Source of the DNA: Symsagittifera roscoffensis
Lineage: Eukaryota; Xenacoelomorpha; Acoela; Convolutidae
Direction: 5' to 3'
DNA length: 35,734 nucleotides
Assembly (NCBI RefSeq): GCF_963678635.1
Contig: NW_026971752.1
Location: 1 to 35,734, forward strand
A program made the position numbers and the translations under genes. This document shows positions 6,181-17,435 of this stretch, piece by piece (position 1 is the first letter of the stretch; each line of letters starts with the position of its first letter). Under the pieces are notes generated by a model that worked only from the letters and a program-made list of their open reading frames with translations, ran no database searches and was not told the origin of the DNA.

Positions 6181-8576
6181 GCGGATTACAATACTACTCA
6201 AGAGAGGGTTCCCTGCCCGCCATCAAAACACTCAATCTTTCTATCAAAAATGATATAAATCAATCAGAAACAACAAAAAATAGAAGGGTCAGATCGTATC
6301 TCGTCGGGAAATAACATATAAACTGTCAATTTATGTTTTTTTATGTTTTGGGTGTTTTTTGGATTTTTTACTGTTTTTTGTTTTTTTTTATTTTCAGATA
6401 AATTTGTTTTTGGCTTTTTCTTAGTTATACACTATTTATGTTCGGTTTTATGCTTTCTCTTTAAATTTTTTGGTCCCGGGATCTTGAGATAAGCGGGCTC
6501 TAGATTTCCCACCTATCCCTCCGGCCCTCCGAATTTTCAGTCTTAATTAAGTTAAAAAGCTAAATAGTACTAGGCGGAGGCTCGGCACCTTCCCCCTATT
6601 ACAACAAAGGTCATTAAGGCCTCTAACTCGGGCATACGCCCGGAGCCGAGGGTTCGTCGCTGAAACGTTTGCTGATTATGATGGTCTTATGCCTTCACCC
6701 AGGAGCGCCATAAAAACGTCTATGTAACATTCGCCCAAACACTACACAGTGACGGAGGAAAAGTACATATTAACGACTGGCAGGCGTTAGTTACCTTAAT
6801 GATACTCGTATTTCATCATCTCGACCTAGCCAGTTGATTTTCTGGTCTGTTTAGAGCTAAGTAAAAAGTTATTCTTTTAAGGCCATCCGTCAAACGACTT
6901 CTAATCAGCTTTCGTTTACATGCGAGCACAACCACATAGCTGGGTCTCGAATCCTCAGACTAAGTGATTGCTAAAAAAACGAGGCTCGAATATCCTATTT
7001 TACTTTGTTTTTGGTGACAGTTCTATATTAGATCCATTTGAGATGGGTTGACCCTTTCCTCTTTCTAGCTACTAACTCTAAAATATCAAATAATACAGGC
7101 GTTAATTCAAATGTTTATGGCATAATAGTAGCTAAAATGTCAGTTTTTTTAAATTTTTTCACCATATACTGTCTCTGGGGGCCGAGCCTCTGCTTCTGTG
7201 ATTTCCCTGTAATAACGTCGTGATTACTCCCAATTCGCGGCACGGGAGGGTATTGCTCTTTTCTTCTTCCCCCACTGAAACATCCGCTCTTGCGAATTCC
7301 TTCTGCTAAGTGTCTCATCGTGCGTGATAGTCACGATAAGAGGCTTCGTGTTTAATTTCGTTCTTGTCCGACTGTCTTTCACTGTTTCAGCTGTGTTTGT
7401 GTTTTTGTCACTTTTCAATCGAAAGTGGCCATATTTTGTATTTCTAGGAAATATTCGTTCACAAATCGAAATTTTGAAAAATATTTCGACCCTCCCTTGC
7501 AATAAATTCTAAACTTTGAAAACTCTAATTCTTTTTCCGTATTGTGTCTCGTTTATAGAGAAGAAATTCATCAACATAAAAGTAGAAATAGCATGATGCT
7601 AAATGATTTGATCCTGCTACAGATCAGGGTCTGAATACAGAAGCTTGGATCACCACAAAATTCTATTGAAAGAAATATCGAAGACTTAATAACACAATTA
7701 GCTGTAGATGAAAAATCATCTATTTTGGTCAAAACGCCTCCGTGTATAACGAGGCAATAGCGTGATCAGGGAAACAGTCAAAAGACAGATTTATTATTAG
7801 CAATTCTTTTTGAGCAAATAGTTAATCTTTAAAAACAACTGATAGCGCTAAACTTTTTTGAAAAGAAAGTTATAGCTAAAACCAATTTGACATTATTAAC
7901 TTCAAAATACTGAAAATAATTGTCCAGTTTGTAGTATCAAATAAACAGTTTTTTAATTGCAAATTTTTTGATGAAAAAAGCCATAATTTGAAGCTCAAAG
8001 TATAACACCGAATTCATATCAACTTTTTGAATTTGTAATCAAAACTTGTTTTAATTTGTGTTCCAGGTTTCAAGACTCTAAATTGTTCAACTGCTTTCTT
8101 CAAAAGTCGCGAAAATGCTTTCAACTGCTTCATTTGATGGTCACTTTGTTTTGTCGTATATATTAACTTATAAACAACTTTTTCACCACTGGAGCATTTT
8201 TGGCTTCAATCCGTGTTCTCGCTTTTTACAAGACTTTTAGCGCCTTCAACATTTTTGCTCTTACAATGTTTTCTGTAATATCAAAGCTTCAAAGTGTTTC
8301 GAAAGTTTTCTCCGTCTTTCACCTCCATTTCGCTTGAGATAACTTTTAATTATTACTTCGTTGAGATTGATCATTAACCTTAATATTGATCATTATATTG
8401 ATCATTATATTCCCTTTTTTCCAAAAAATGCCCAAAAAAGACCAACTTTAAGCCCCTTAAAACATGTAAGCTCCGAATAAGAAATTGGAACCCCGTTGGG
8501 GTTTAAAAGGGTCATAGTAATGGCAAACCCCAAAAAAGTGGTCATTTTCCAAGCCACTTTAACACTGCTACGAGTA
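6181..8576. other. Long non-coding stretch
   Basis: AT-rich sequence with T-runs at 6320-6410, no convincing ORF and no RNA gene. A 13-base inverted match (GAGGCTCGGC at about 6567, GCCGAGCCTC at about 7181) might mark a decayed ~640-bp element, but this is weak. At 8367-8411 a 13-base unit (TTGATCATTATAT) is repeated about three times, and at about 8493-8503 there is a small ACCCCGTTGGGGT hairpin. Short ORFs at 7038-7223, 7115-7318, 7224-7502 and 7324-7512 show no family signal. Confidence 0.5.
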
Positions 8577-8578
8577 AA

Positions 8579-8790
8579 ATGTAAAGTAACATAGTGTAGT
8601 GTGGTGTAGTGTATTGTGAGTTAGTGTAATGATTTCTGCTCTAGTTAAATCTTCACTGCAGTGTTGTGAATGTAGTTGTGTAACTTAAAGTAAGGTAGTG
8701 TAATGTAATGTAGTTTAGTGTAGTGTAGTAAAGTGTAGCGTGGTGTAGTGAAAAGTAATGTAATTTATTGCAGTGTAGTGTAGTGTATGC
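8579..8790. repeat. GTGTA-rich simple repeat (copy 1)
   Basis: Irregular short-unit repeat built on GTGTA/GTGTAGT with point variants, about 200 bases, starting exactly at the left edge of the 5.44-kb unit. The start of the duplication inside or beside a simple repeat fits a replication-based origin. Confidence 0.8.
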
Positions 8791-8970
8791 AAAACATCAA
8801 CATGTTCACAGAATTTGTTTCTGAAACGACAAAAGACATAAGAATTAGGTAGCAGATTTTTACAAATACATCACATAAAAACAGTATCGTAACAAGGGTC
8901 TTTGTACTCGAACACCCCTACTCCCACATCTCTGGTGGCGCAATAAACTTTTTGCTGGCATTGTGCGCCA

Positions 8971-10565
8971 CTAACAACTGACGCATACATTGAATCTGCT
9001 TTTGGATTCGTGGTTAAGGTGCTTGTCGTTCACGGCATTGTCACCCCCAATCTTGGGAGGCGGGCGGTGAATGCTTTTCGGTCTGCCAACAACCGTATCG
9101 AGAGCAGGGTGCGCGACTTGGCCTGGTACTGGCGATGCCACTGGGTAGGTTGTGGATGGATCGCTGGCTTTCGGTTCACCTGACGTGACGTCAGATGTAG
9201 TGGGAGGGTTGACGAAGTCAGATGCAACGCAAGCAGTTCGACCGATTTCATGTAGTTTGTCCACTGGTGGTGGAGTGGTGGATTCCTCGATCTCATGGTC
9301 ACCGTGTTTGCTGATGATAACGTGTTGGGTTGGTTTCCTTGGGGCGCCATATAAGCATCGGAATTTTTTCAGGAAAGCGCGGTTGCTCAAGTGGTCATTG
9401 GTCATTGGCACCTATCTGAAAAAACAATGCATGTCTTGTCAGCTTTATTGGGGTGATTGCCACTCTGGTTCTGAAACATAAGTCTCCTATGAACTTACAA
9501 GCGAGTATTGCTGTCTAGTATATCGACCTGCTGTGCCATCAAAAACGGAAACTCTGTTTGCAAGAAGATTCGGTGCAGGAAGAGAGTCACGTGCTGGTGT
9601 GTTTCGCAGCTGGAGCATGCCATGGAAAACGGCATCCGTATTTATGTTTCGGAATTAATCCCTATTGTCCACAAGAAGACGTTTCATGGCATTTACCGCA
9701 AGCTCTGAACGGCCGTTGGACTGGGGATGGTAAGCTGAAGAGAGTCGATGGATTAAACCATACCGCAACATTAATTTTTTCATGATGTGTGACGTGTATT
9801 CCAGTCCGCTGTCACTGGGCAAGTGCTCTGGTACACCGAATTGGGCGAACAATTGCCGCAACGCTTTTAACAGGCCAGCAGCTCCAGCCTGTGCGGTGGC
9901 TGCGCTGGCCTGTCACAAGCGACAGTTAGGAGGTAATTATTTATCCGCACGCTGAAATAATTGGTTACACTTACCTGGAAAGGTAGCACCGCAACACATG
10001 GCTCGACGGCTTGTAGATGCGGTTTGCTGGGTGATATAGGGTTTGATGTGCGACATTGTTTACGAACCTCTTGGATATCCGTGGTGAGTCCAGGTCAAAA
10101 CATTGACGCGGAAACTCAGCTCATCATCTACATGAACCCTCGGGCTTTGCTTCAAATTTCGCATGGCGGAATGACAGTAGCGAAGCTGGCAAACTTCGCT
10201 TCGGAGGCGTGGCGGAATGACAGTGTAGTTTCCGTATGTGATGACTCCATCTTTTGCCGACTGACTGTCTCGAAAACTCCAGAAAACAAGAAATTGAGGA
10301 AATATTCGCTGGGGCATGTCTGGGAAGCATTTTTTGGCCATGTTCATAAGTTGAAGCATGTTTATGTCTCGAGATGTTTCATTTTTTAGTTTCACACGCG
10401 CTCCCTTGTGACAGCTTCTAACAGGGCCAACCTGACCTGGCGACAGCTACCATCTCTTCATTGGCGCGATCGATGTCATCGACAACCCTCGAGGTGTTTA
10501 ACGCGGCAATAAAATGAGATTCATTTTCAAATTCCTCGACAGTAGTATGCATACCCGTGTCGAGA
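8971..10565 (-). pseudogene. Decayed Ty3/gypsy pol fragment: RNase H tail to integrase (copy 1)
   Basis: Minus-strand pieces in transcription order. About 10560-10420 is an acidic tether ending in GWP. About 10395-10060 is the integrase zinc-binding region (DGVITYGNYTVIPPRL and a His-containing segment). At 9861-9655 is the catalytic core, with Asp at 9811-9813 and Glu at 9703-9705 spaced as D-35-E, and AYHPQSNGRSE. About 9640-9490 is a following piece in another frame containing LQLRNTPARD. About 9411-9340 is the C-terminal LSNRAFLKKF, then a Pro/Ser/Thr-rich tail to 8971. Stops and frame changes between pieces make it a pseudogene. The first catalytic Asp region is broken near 9900-9940 by a frame change. 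No LTR was recognised. All plus-strand ORFs here (9152-9481, 9508-9708, 9558-9785, 9961-10389) are antisense. Confidence 0.82.
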
Positions 10566-10975
10566 TCTTTCACATAATTTGAAGCAAGATTTGAGCGATT
10601 TGAGCGGTTTCTTAGACAATTACGCTCAAAATCTTGCTTCAAAATGAACGGTTTGAGCGGTTTTTGAACGGATTATCTAAAAAAACACTCAAAAACAGCG
10701 CAAAATTTGAACCGTTTTGAGCGGTTTATCTAAAAAAACGCTCAAAAGCCGGCAAGATTTTAGCGGTTTATCTGAAGAAACTGCTCAAAAACCGCTCAAA
10801 TTTTGCGCGGTTTTTTTAGAGAAACCGTTCAAAACCGTTCAAATCTTGCGCGGTTTTTGAGCGTTCTTTTTTATAGATCAACCGTTCAAAAACCACTCAA
10901 ACCGCTTATTTTGAAGCAAGACTTTGAGCGTCCAAAAAAAACGCTCAAACCACTCAATCTTGCTTCAAATTTCAA
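10566..10975. repeat. Nested TTTGAGCGG/CGCTCAAA palindrome block (copy 1)
   Basis: About ten occurrences of TTGAGCG or CGCTCAA, mixed with CGGTTTTT, CCGTTCAAA and ATCTTGCGCGG, arranged as alternating inverted repeats. The motif TTGAAGCAAGA occurs near both ends (about 10580 and 10910), each followed within about 70 bases by its inverse TCTTGCTTCAA, so the block has terminal hairpins at each end. It may be a fold-back element, or an array of binding sites for a zinc-finger or transposase-like protein; nothing in view decides between these. Confidence 0.75.
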
Positions 10976-10979
10976 CTGT

Positions 10980-11325
10980 ATCTTAGCGTTGATAGATCCT
11001 ACAATTTCCATGTATGATAAAAAGCTTATCCTACAATTTCCTACATTTTCATAGACTCAGAAAAATAAAAAAAAAACTCTAGAATAAGCGTTTTTTCATA
11101 TATGGAAATTGAAGGATATTTTTTATTTATGGAAATTGTATGATAAATATTTTTTTATAAATTGAATTTAAAGAATGAACATTTTTTCATATATTGAAGT
11201 TCTAAGATGAGCAATTTTTTAAAAATGGAAATTGTAAGACAAGCATTTTTTCATATATGGAAATTATACGATAAGCATTTTTTTATAAATGGAAGTTGTA
11301 AGATAAGCTTTTTTTGAAAATCCAA
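10980..11325. repeat. ~32-bp minisatellite (copy 1)
   Basis: About eight imperfect tandem copies of a unit of the type ATAAGCATTTTTTCATATA followed by TGGAAATTGTAAG, preceded by two inverted relatives (ATCCTACAATTTCCATGTAT). AT-rich, with no coding potential. Confidence 0.78.
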
Positions 11326-11756
11326 ATGAGGCTCAATTGGCGTTTAGACTTACCCATAAGACGTGCAATATATGAAGAGAGAGGAGAACCAACAGAAAAA
11401 TCAGAGGGTTTTAGAGTTTGGTACCTCAAAGTCTTCTTTATCTGTAGGCAAATCGCATCAACTCTTGAGAGAGCAAAAATTTCCTAAGCCTACTCCTAGA
11501 TGGAACAAAACCATAAGGGAGTTGTCTCAAATTCCAGGAAACCTGTTTTTCTGATGAAAACATTCTCCAAGCATACATACTCCAGTTGTGATCCGCGTCA
11601 TCAGCATCCGTGTCATCAGCATAAATTCAATTTCTATTTAAAAAAATCAAAATTTTATACGTGCGAGAAAACGTAAAATATTCAACACATACGTAATTAA
11701 TGTTCAATGATATGACTTCTGATCCAAATTCATATTCAAATTCAAATCTTCTGATC
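11326..11756. other. Non-coding spacer of the composite repeat
   Basis: The segment between minisatellite and palindrome is kept in all three composite copies (also 16766-17196 and about 20066-20500). A 63-aa plus-strand ORF occurs here in copies 1 and 2 but is broken in copy 3 and has no family signal. Tracts such as ATCCGCGTCATCAGCATCC are duplicated locally. Confidence 0.5.
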
Positions 11757-11918
11757 CAGGAATCATATATGAGATGACTGGGTCAGAAGTCAGCCAAGCG
11801 ATGGCGCTCAAAAGCAGAAAAATGCACTGATTTACGATGTAAAACAGGGCAGTAATGTGCTTCTCGGCGCCATCGATTGGTTGACTTCCGACCCAGTCAT
11901 CTGTTATATGATTCCGAT
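11757..11918. repeat. ~160-bp near-complete palindrome (copy 1)
   Basis: The left arm (11757-11836) and right arm (11837-11918) are reverse complements along most of their length. GATGACTGGGTCAGAAGTCA pairs with the revcomp of TGACTTCCGACCCAGTCATC, GCGATGGCGC with GGCGCCATCG, GAATCATATA with TATATGATTC, and the centre TTTACGATGTAAA is itself a palindrome. There is almost no loop. This looks like a miniature fold-back (MITE-like) element or the core of the composite repeat. Adjacent to the left is a short TTCATATTCAAATTCAAATC repeat. Confidence 0.85.
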
Positions 11919-11994
11919 GGTGGCCTTAAAAGTTGACATTTCTGCATAGACTGAAAAATGACATTAGACTAAATTACTTAATTCCGACGTCGAT

Positions 11995-14017
11995 ATCTAA
12001 GAATTGCCAGCACATTCACGACACATTAACAACCCAAAAAAGCGTCGCTGTGTTTTTAAAGATGACAAAGCTGAAAAAGCATTCAATAGTCAAGATCAGA
12101 CGCTAGCGGAAACTACCACTTTGTAACAACCTTTTTCGGACAAAAAAACACCACATCGAAAATCCGCTTCTGCAACGGTCTCTTACCTAGTAGAATTGAT
12201 GAATGGAACAACCATGAACATCAAGATGACTTAATTAGCTACAAAATGTCCTGAACAAGAAAAAAACTTTTAGCACAAAAGATCGCATCAAAGATGAACA
12301 CAAAAAAAGACAAATGTCAGAAGTCCAAAATCAAAAAACTTAGTACTCACATGAACTTTGTGCGTACCAACAACGCATTAACAACTCGAAAAAGCGTCGT
12401 TGTGTATTTCAAAGATGTCAAAACTGAAGAAACATTCAGTAGCCAAGACCAGAATTTTGTGGAAACTACCAATTTGTGACAACTTTATTAAGACAAAAAC
12501 ACTACAGCGCAAATTCGCTAAAGCAACGACCACTACCACAGTAGAACTGAACAAATGAATTAAAAAGAGCACAGCAAAATCAAAAATGGAAAAACTTGTA
12601 ACGAGAAAATTCGCATCACTGATAGACACATAAAAAGACATGATTCCACAGAAAAAAAAATGAAATCAAAAACTAAGAATTCCCAGGTACCAAAAACAGG
12701 TAAACAATGCATTATCAATCGCAAAAAGGTAGCACTGTCTTTCAGATTTATGAAAATTTAAGGAATGTCTGTTAGTCAAGACAAAAAAGAAAGAAAAACT
12801 GCCAGTTCTGTGACGACAATTTTTCTCGACAAAAATCACCACAGCACAAAATCGCTTCTGCAACGATCGCTAACCCAGTAGACCTGATTAAGACCTGATA
12901 ACTCAGAAATATAAAGACCAAAATCAAAAACCTAGTACTCCCATGAACCGTTAGCAAACCCACAACGCATTATCAACCCAAAATGTTGTCGCTGTATATT
13001 TCAAAGATGTCAAAACTGAAGAAACATTCAGTGGGCAAGATCAGAAGCTAGTGGAGACTACCAATTTGTGACGAAATTTTTTCGGACAAAAAAACACCAC
13101 AGCGCAAATCCACTTCTGCAACGATCGCTAACTCAGTAGACTTGATGAATGGAACAACAATGTACACATCAAGTTGACTTAACTAGCCACACACTGTCCA
13201 GGAAAATGAAAAAAAATTGTACCACAAAAATCATAACAAGGATTTATGATTGTACCACAATTTAGGACAATTGTACCACAAAAAAAGGTCACATTTTAGA
13301 AACACGAACACCGAAATCAAAACCCAGAACTCCCATGAATTGTCAGCATACCCACAACGCATTAACAACCCAAAAAAACGTCGCTGTGTGTTTCAAAGAT
13401 GTCAAAACTGAAGAAAAAATTAGTAGTAGTTAGACCAGAAGCCAGTGGAAACTACCAATTTTTGATAATTTTATTGAGACAAAAACACTCCAGCTCAAAT
13501 TCGCTAAGCAACGACCACTACCCCTAGCAGAAATGATTAAACGAATAAAAATGACCACATCAAGATAATAAAATTAGCCAGACACTTTGATCAATTAATA
13601 GAAAAATTTTTAACTAGAAAAACCGCATCACTGATAGACACATAAAAAGACATGATTCTACAGAAAAAAAAATGAATTCAAAAAAAGAAAACATCAACAA
13701 GTAAATGAAAACAAGGATTGTCTGATAGTCAAGACCAAAAAGAAAGAAAAACTGCCAGTACTCTGACGAGAATTTTACCGGACAAAAAATCACCACAGCG
13801 CAAATTTGCTTCTGCAACAATCGTTTACTCAGTAGACCTGATGAATGGAACAGCAATAAACACATCAAAACGACTTAACTAGCCACACAATGTCCTGGAA
13901 AACAAACAAAAAATGTACCACAAAAGATCGCATCAAGGAGAAAAACAACAAAGGACATATTTCAGAAACACAATGACCAAAATCAAAACCAAGAACTCAT
14001 GAATCGTAAGCATACCC
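11995..14017. repeat. Satellite array, ~260-390-bp monomers (copy 1)
   Basis: Recurring words in fixed order: CGCATTAACAACCCAAAAAA, GTCGCTGTGT, TTCAAAGATGTCAAAACTGA, GAAACATTCAGT, GAAACTACCAATTTGTGAC, GGACAAAAAAACACCACAGC, TTCTGCAACGATCGC and AGTAGACCTGATGAATGG. The last word recurs near 12188, 12540, 12877, 13136, 13525 and 13831, so about six monomers with spacing of about 260-390 bases (mean near 340). Short ORFs in this array have no family signal. Confidence 0.8.
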
Positions 14018-14019
14018 AA

Positions 14020-14231
14020 ATGTAAAGTAACATAGTGTAGTGTGGTGTAGTGTATTGTGAGTTAGTGTAAGGATTTCTGCTCTAGTTAAATCTTCACTGC
14101 AGTGTTGTGAATGTAGTTGTGTAACTTAAAGTAAGGTAGTGTAATGTAATGTAGTTTAGTGTAGTGTAGTAAAGTGTAGCGTGGTGTAGTGAAAAGTAAT
14201 GTAATTTATTGCAGTGTAGTGTAGTGTATGC
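14020..14231. repeat. GTGTA-rich simple repeat (copy 2)
   Basis: Same as the repeat at 8579-8790, with one substitution seen (AATGATTT to AAGGATTT near 14069). It sits directly against the end of the satellite array of copy 1. Confidence 0.8.
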
Positions 14232-14411
14232 AAAACATCAACATGTTCACAGAATTTGTTTCTGAAACGACAAAAGACATAAGAATTAGGTAGCAGATTT
14301 TTGCAAATACATCACATAAAAACAGTATCGTAACAAGGGTCTTTGTACTCGAACACCCCTACTCCCACATCTCTGGTGGCGCAATAAACTTTTTGCTGGC
14401 ATTGTGCGCCA

Positions 14412-16006
14412 CTAACAACTGACGCATACATTGAATCTGCTTTTGGATTCGTGGTTAAGGTGCTTGTCGTTCACGGCATTGTCACCCCCAATCTTGGGAG
14501 GCGGGCGGTGAATGCTATTCGGTCTGCCAACAACCGTATCGAGAGCAGGGTGCGCGACTTGGCCTGGTACTGGCGATGCCACTGGGTAGGTTGTGGATGG
14601 ATCGCTGGCTTTCGGTTCACCTGACGTGACGTCAGATGTAGTGGGAGGGTTGACGAAGTCAGATGCAACGCAAGCAGTTCGACCGATTTCATGTAGTTTG
14701 TCCACTGGTGGTGGAGTGGTGGATTCCTCGATCTCATGGTCACCGTGTTTGCTGATGATAACGTGTTGGGTTGGTTTCCTTGGGGCGCCATATAAGCATC
14801 GGAATTTTTTCAGGAAAGCGCGGTTGCTCAAGTGGTCATTGGTCATTGGCACCTATCTGAAAAAACAATGCATGTCTTGTCAGCTTTATTGGGGTGATTG
14901 CCACTCTGGTTCTGAAACATAAGTCTCCTATGAACTTACAAGCGAGTATTGCTGTCTAGTATATCGACCTGCTGTGCCATCAAAAACGGAAACTCTGTTT
15001 GCAAGAAGATTCGGTGCAGGAAGAGAGTCACGTGCTGGTGTGTTTCGCAGCTGGAGCATGCCATGGAAAACGGCATCCGTATTTATGTTTCGGAATTAAT
15101 CCCTATTGTCCACAAGAAGACGTTTCATGGCATTTACCGCAAGCTCTGAACGGCCGTTGGACTGGGGATGGTAAGCTGAAGAGAGTCGATGGATTAAACC
15201 ATACCGCAACATTAATTTTTTCATGATGTGTGACGTGTATTCCAGTCCGCTGTCACTGGGCAAGTGCTCTGGTACACCGAATTGGGCGAACAATTGCCGC
15301 AACGCTTTTAACAGGCCAACAGCTCCAGCCTGTGCGGTGGCTGCGCTGGCCTGTCACAAGCGACAGTTAGGAGGTAATTATTTATCCGCACGCTGAAATA
15401 ATTGGTTACACTTACCTGGAAAGGTAGCACCGCAACACATGGCTCGACGGCTTGTAGATGCGGTTTGCTGGGTGATATAGGGTTTGATGTGCGACATTGT
15501 TTACGAACCTCTTGGATATCCGTGGTGAGCCCAGGTCAAAACATTGACGCGGAAACTCAGCTCATCATCTACATGAACCCTCGGGCTTTGCTTCAAATTT
15601 CGCATGGCGGAATGACAGTAGCGAAGCTGGCAAACTTCGCTTCGGAGGCGTGGCGGAATGACAGTGTAGTTTCCGTATGTGATGACTCCATCTTTTGCCG
15701 ACTGACTGTCTCGAAAACTCCAGAAAACAAGAAATTGAGGAAATATTCGCTGGGGCATGTCTGGGAAGCATTTTTTGGCCATGTTCATAAGTTGAAGCAT
15801 GTTTATGTCTCGAGATGTTTCATTTTTTCGTTTCACACGCGCTCCCTTGTGACAGCTTCTAACAGGGCCAACCTGACCTGGCGACAGCTACCATCTCTTC
15901 ATTGGCGCGATCGATGTCATCGACAACCCTCGAGGTGTTTAACGCGGCAATAAAATGAGATTCATTTTCAAATTCCTCGACAGTAGTATGCATACCCGTG
16001 TCGAGA
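14412..16006 (-). pseudogene. Decayed Ty3/gypsy pol fragment (copy 2)
   Basis: This is the duplicate of 8971-10565 with the same breaks. The integrase core piece lies at 15096-15302, the zinc-binding piece at 15501-15836 and the tail at 14412-14852. Because frame breaks are shared, decay preceded the 5.44-kb duplication. The long plus-strand ORF 15402-15953 is antisense, and its extra length relative to copy 1 comes only from a lost stop. Confidence 0.82.
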
Positions 16007-16416
16007 TCTTTCACATAATTTGAAGCAAGATTTGAGCGATTTGAGCGGTTTCTTAGACAATTACGCTCAAAATCTTGCTTCAAAATGAACGGTTTGAGCG
16101 GTTTTTGAACGGATTATCTAAAAAAACACTCAAAAACAGCGCAAAATTTGAACCGTTTTGAGCGGTTTATCTAAAAAAACGCTCAAAAGCCGGCAAGATT
16201 TTAGCGGTTTATCTGAAGAAACTGCTCAAAAACCGCTCAAATTTTGCGCGGTTTTTTTAGAGAAACCGTTCAAAACCGTTCAAATCTTGCGCGGTTTTTG
16301 AGCGTTCTTTTTTTTAGATCAACCGTTCAAAAACCACTCAAACCGCTTATTTTGAAGCAAGACTTTGAGCGTCCAAAAAAAACGCTCAAACCACTCAATC
16401 TTGCTTCAAATTTCAA
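16007..16416. repeat. Nested TTTGAGCGG/CGCTCAAA palindrome block (copy 2)
   Basis: This is the second copy of the block at 10566-10975, essentially unchanged apart from a T/A change near 16313. Confidence 0.75.
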
Positions 16417-16420
16417 CTGT

Positions 16421-16765
16421 ATCTTAGCGTTGATAGATCCTACAATTTCCATGTATGATAAAAAGCTTATCCTACAATTTCCTACATTTTCATAGACTCA
16501 GAAAAATAAAAAAAAACTCTAGAATAAGCGTTTTTTCATATATGGAAATTGAAGGATATTTTTTATTTATGGAAATTGTATGATAAATATTTTTTTATAA
16601 ATTGAATTTAAAGAATGAACATTTTTTCATATATTGAAGTTCTAAGATGAGCATTTTTTTAAAAATGGAAATTGTAAGACAAGCATTTTTTCATATATGG
16701 AAATTATACGATAAGCATTTTTTTATAAATGGAAGTTGTAAGATAAGCTTTTTTTGAAAATCCAA
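16421..16765. repeat. ~32-bp minisatellite (copy 2)
   Basis: Counterpart of 10980-11325 with one-base differences in A-runs. Confidence 0.78.
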
Positions 16766-17196
16766 ATGAGGCTCAATTGGCGTTTAGACTTACCCATAAG
16801 ACGTGCAATATATGAAGAGAGAGGAGAACCAACAGAAAAATCAGAGGGTTTTAGAGTTTGGTACCTCAAAGTCTTCTTTATCTGTAGGCAAATCGCATCA
16901 ACTCTTGAGAGAGCAAAAATTTCCTAAGCCTACTCCTAGATGGACCAAAACTATAAGGGAGTTGTCTCAAATTCCAGGAAACCTGTTTTTCTGATGAAAA
17001 CATTCTCCAAGCATACATACTCCAGTTGTGATCCGCGTCATCAGCATCCGTGTCATCAGCATAAATTCAATTTCTATTTAAAAAAATCAAAATTTTACAC
17101 GTGCGAGAAAACGTAAAATATTCAACACATACGTAATTAATGTTCAATGATATGACTTCTGATCCAAATTCATATTCAAATTCAAATCTTCTGATC

Positions 17197-17358
17197 CAGG
17201 AATCATATATGAGATGACTGGGTCAGAAGTCAGCCAAGCGATGGCGCTCAAAAGCAGAAAAATGCACTGATTTACGATGTAAAACAGGGCAGTAATGTGC
17301 TTCTCGGCGCCATCGATTGGTTGACTTCCGACCCAGTCATCTGTTATATGATTCCGAT
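17197..17358. repeat. ~160-bp near-complete palindrome (copy 2)
   Basis: Identical in structure to the palindrome at 11757-11918; present because it lies in the 5.44-kb duplication. Confidence 0.85.
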
Positions 17359-17435
17359 GGTGGCCTTAAAAGTTGACATTTCTGCATAGACTGAAAAATG
17401 ACATTAGACTAAATTACTTAATTCCGACGTCGATA

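Larger units (their letters stand above)
8577..14017. repeat. 5.44-kb direct tandem duplication, copy 1
   Basis: The sequence from about 8577 reappears at an offset of 5441 (5440-5442 after small indels) as 14018-19459. By eye I count about 20 substitutions and a few homopolymer indels over 5.44 kb, or roughly 99.5% identity. At the internal junction the end of the satellite array (CATACCCA) joins directly to AATGTAAAGTAAC, with only one to three bases of shared sequence. The unit contains a GTGTA repeat, a gypsy pol fragment, palindromic blocks, a minisatellite and satellite monomers. It is either a recent segmental duplication or an unresolved haplotype duplication in the assembly. Confidence 0.93.

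Noticed and set aside
8971-9411. 146-aa minus-strand ORF as an independent gene
   Set aside because: It contains the RNRxFL-type integrase C-terminal motif and a Pro/Ser tail, and is the end of the gypsy pol fragment.
11363-11554. 63-aa ORF conserved in two repeat copies
   Set aside because: It is conserved only because of the 5.44-kb duplication; the older third copy breaks it.
10566-14017. CRISPR-like array
   Set aside because: Repeats are inverted, variable and without unique spacers of uniform length. The context is eukaryotic.
15402-15953. 183-aa plus-strand ORF
   Set aside because: It lies antisense to the gypsy integrase fragment. Its extra length over copy 1 comes only from a stop lost to one substitution, and there is no family signal.
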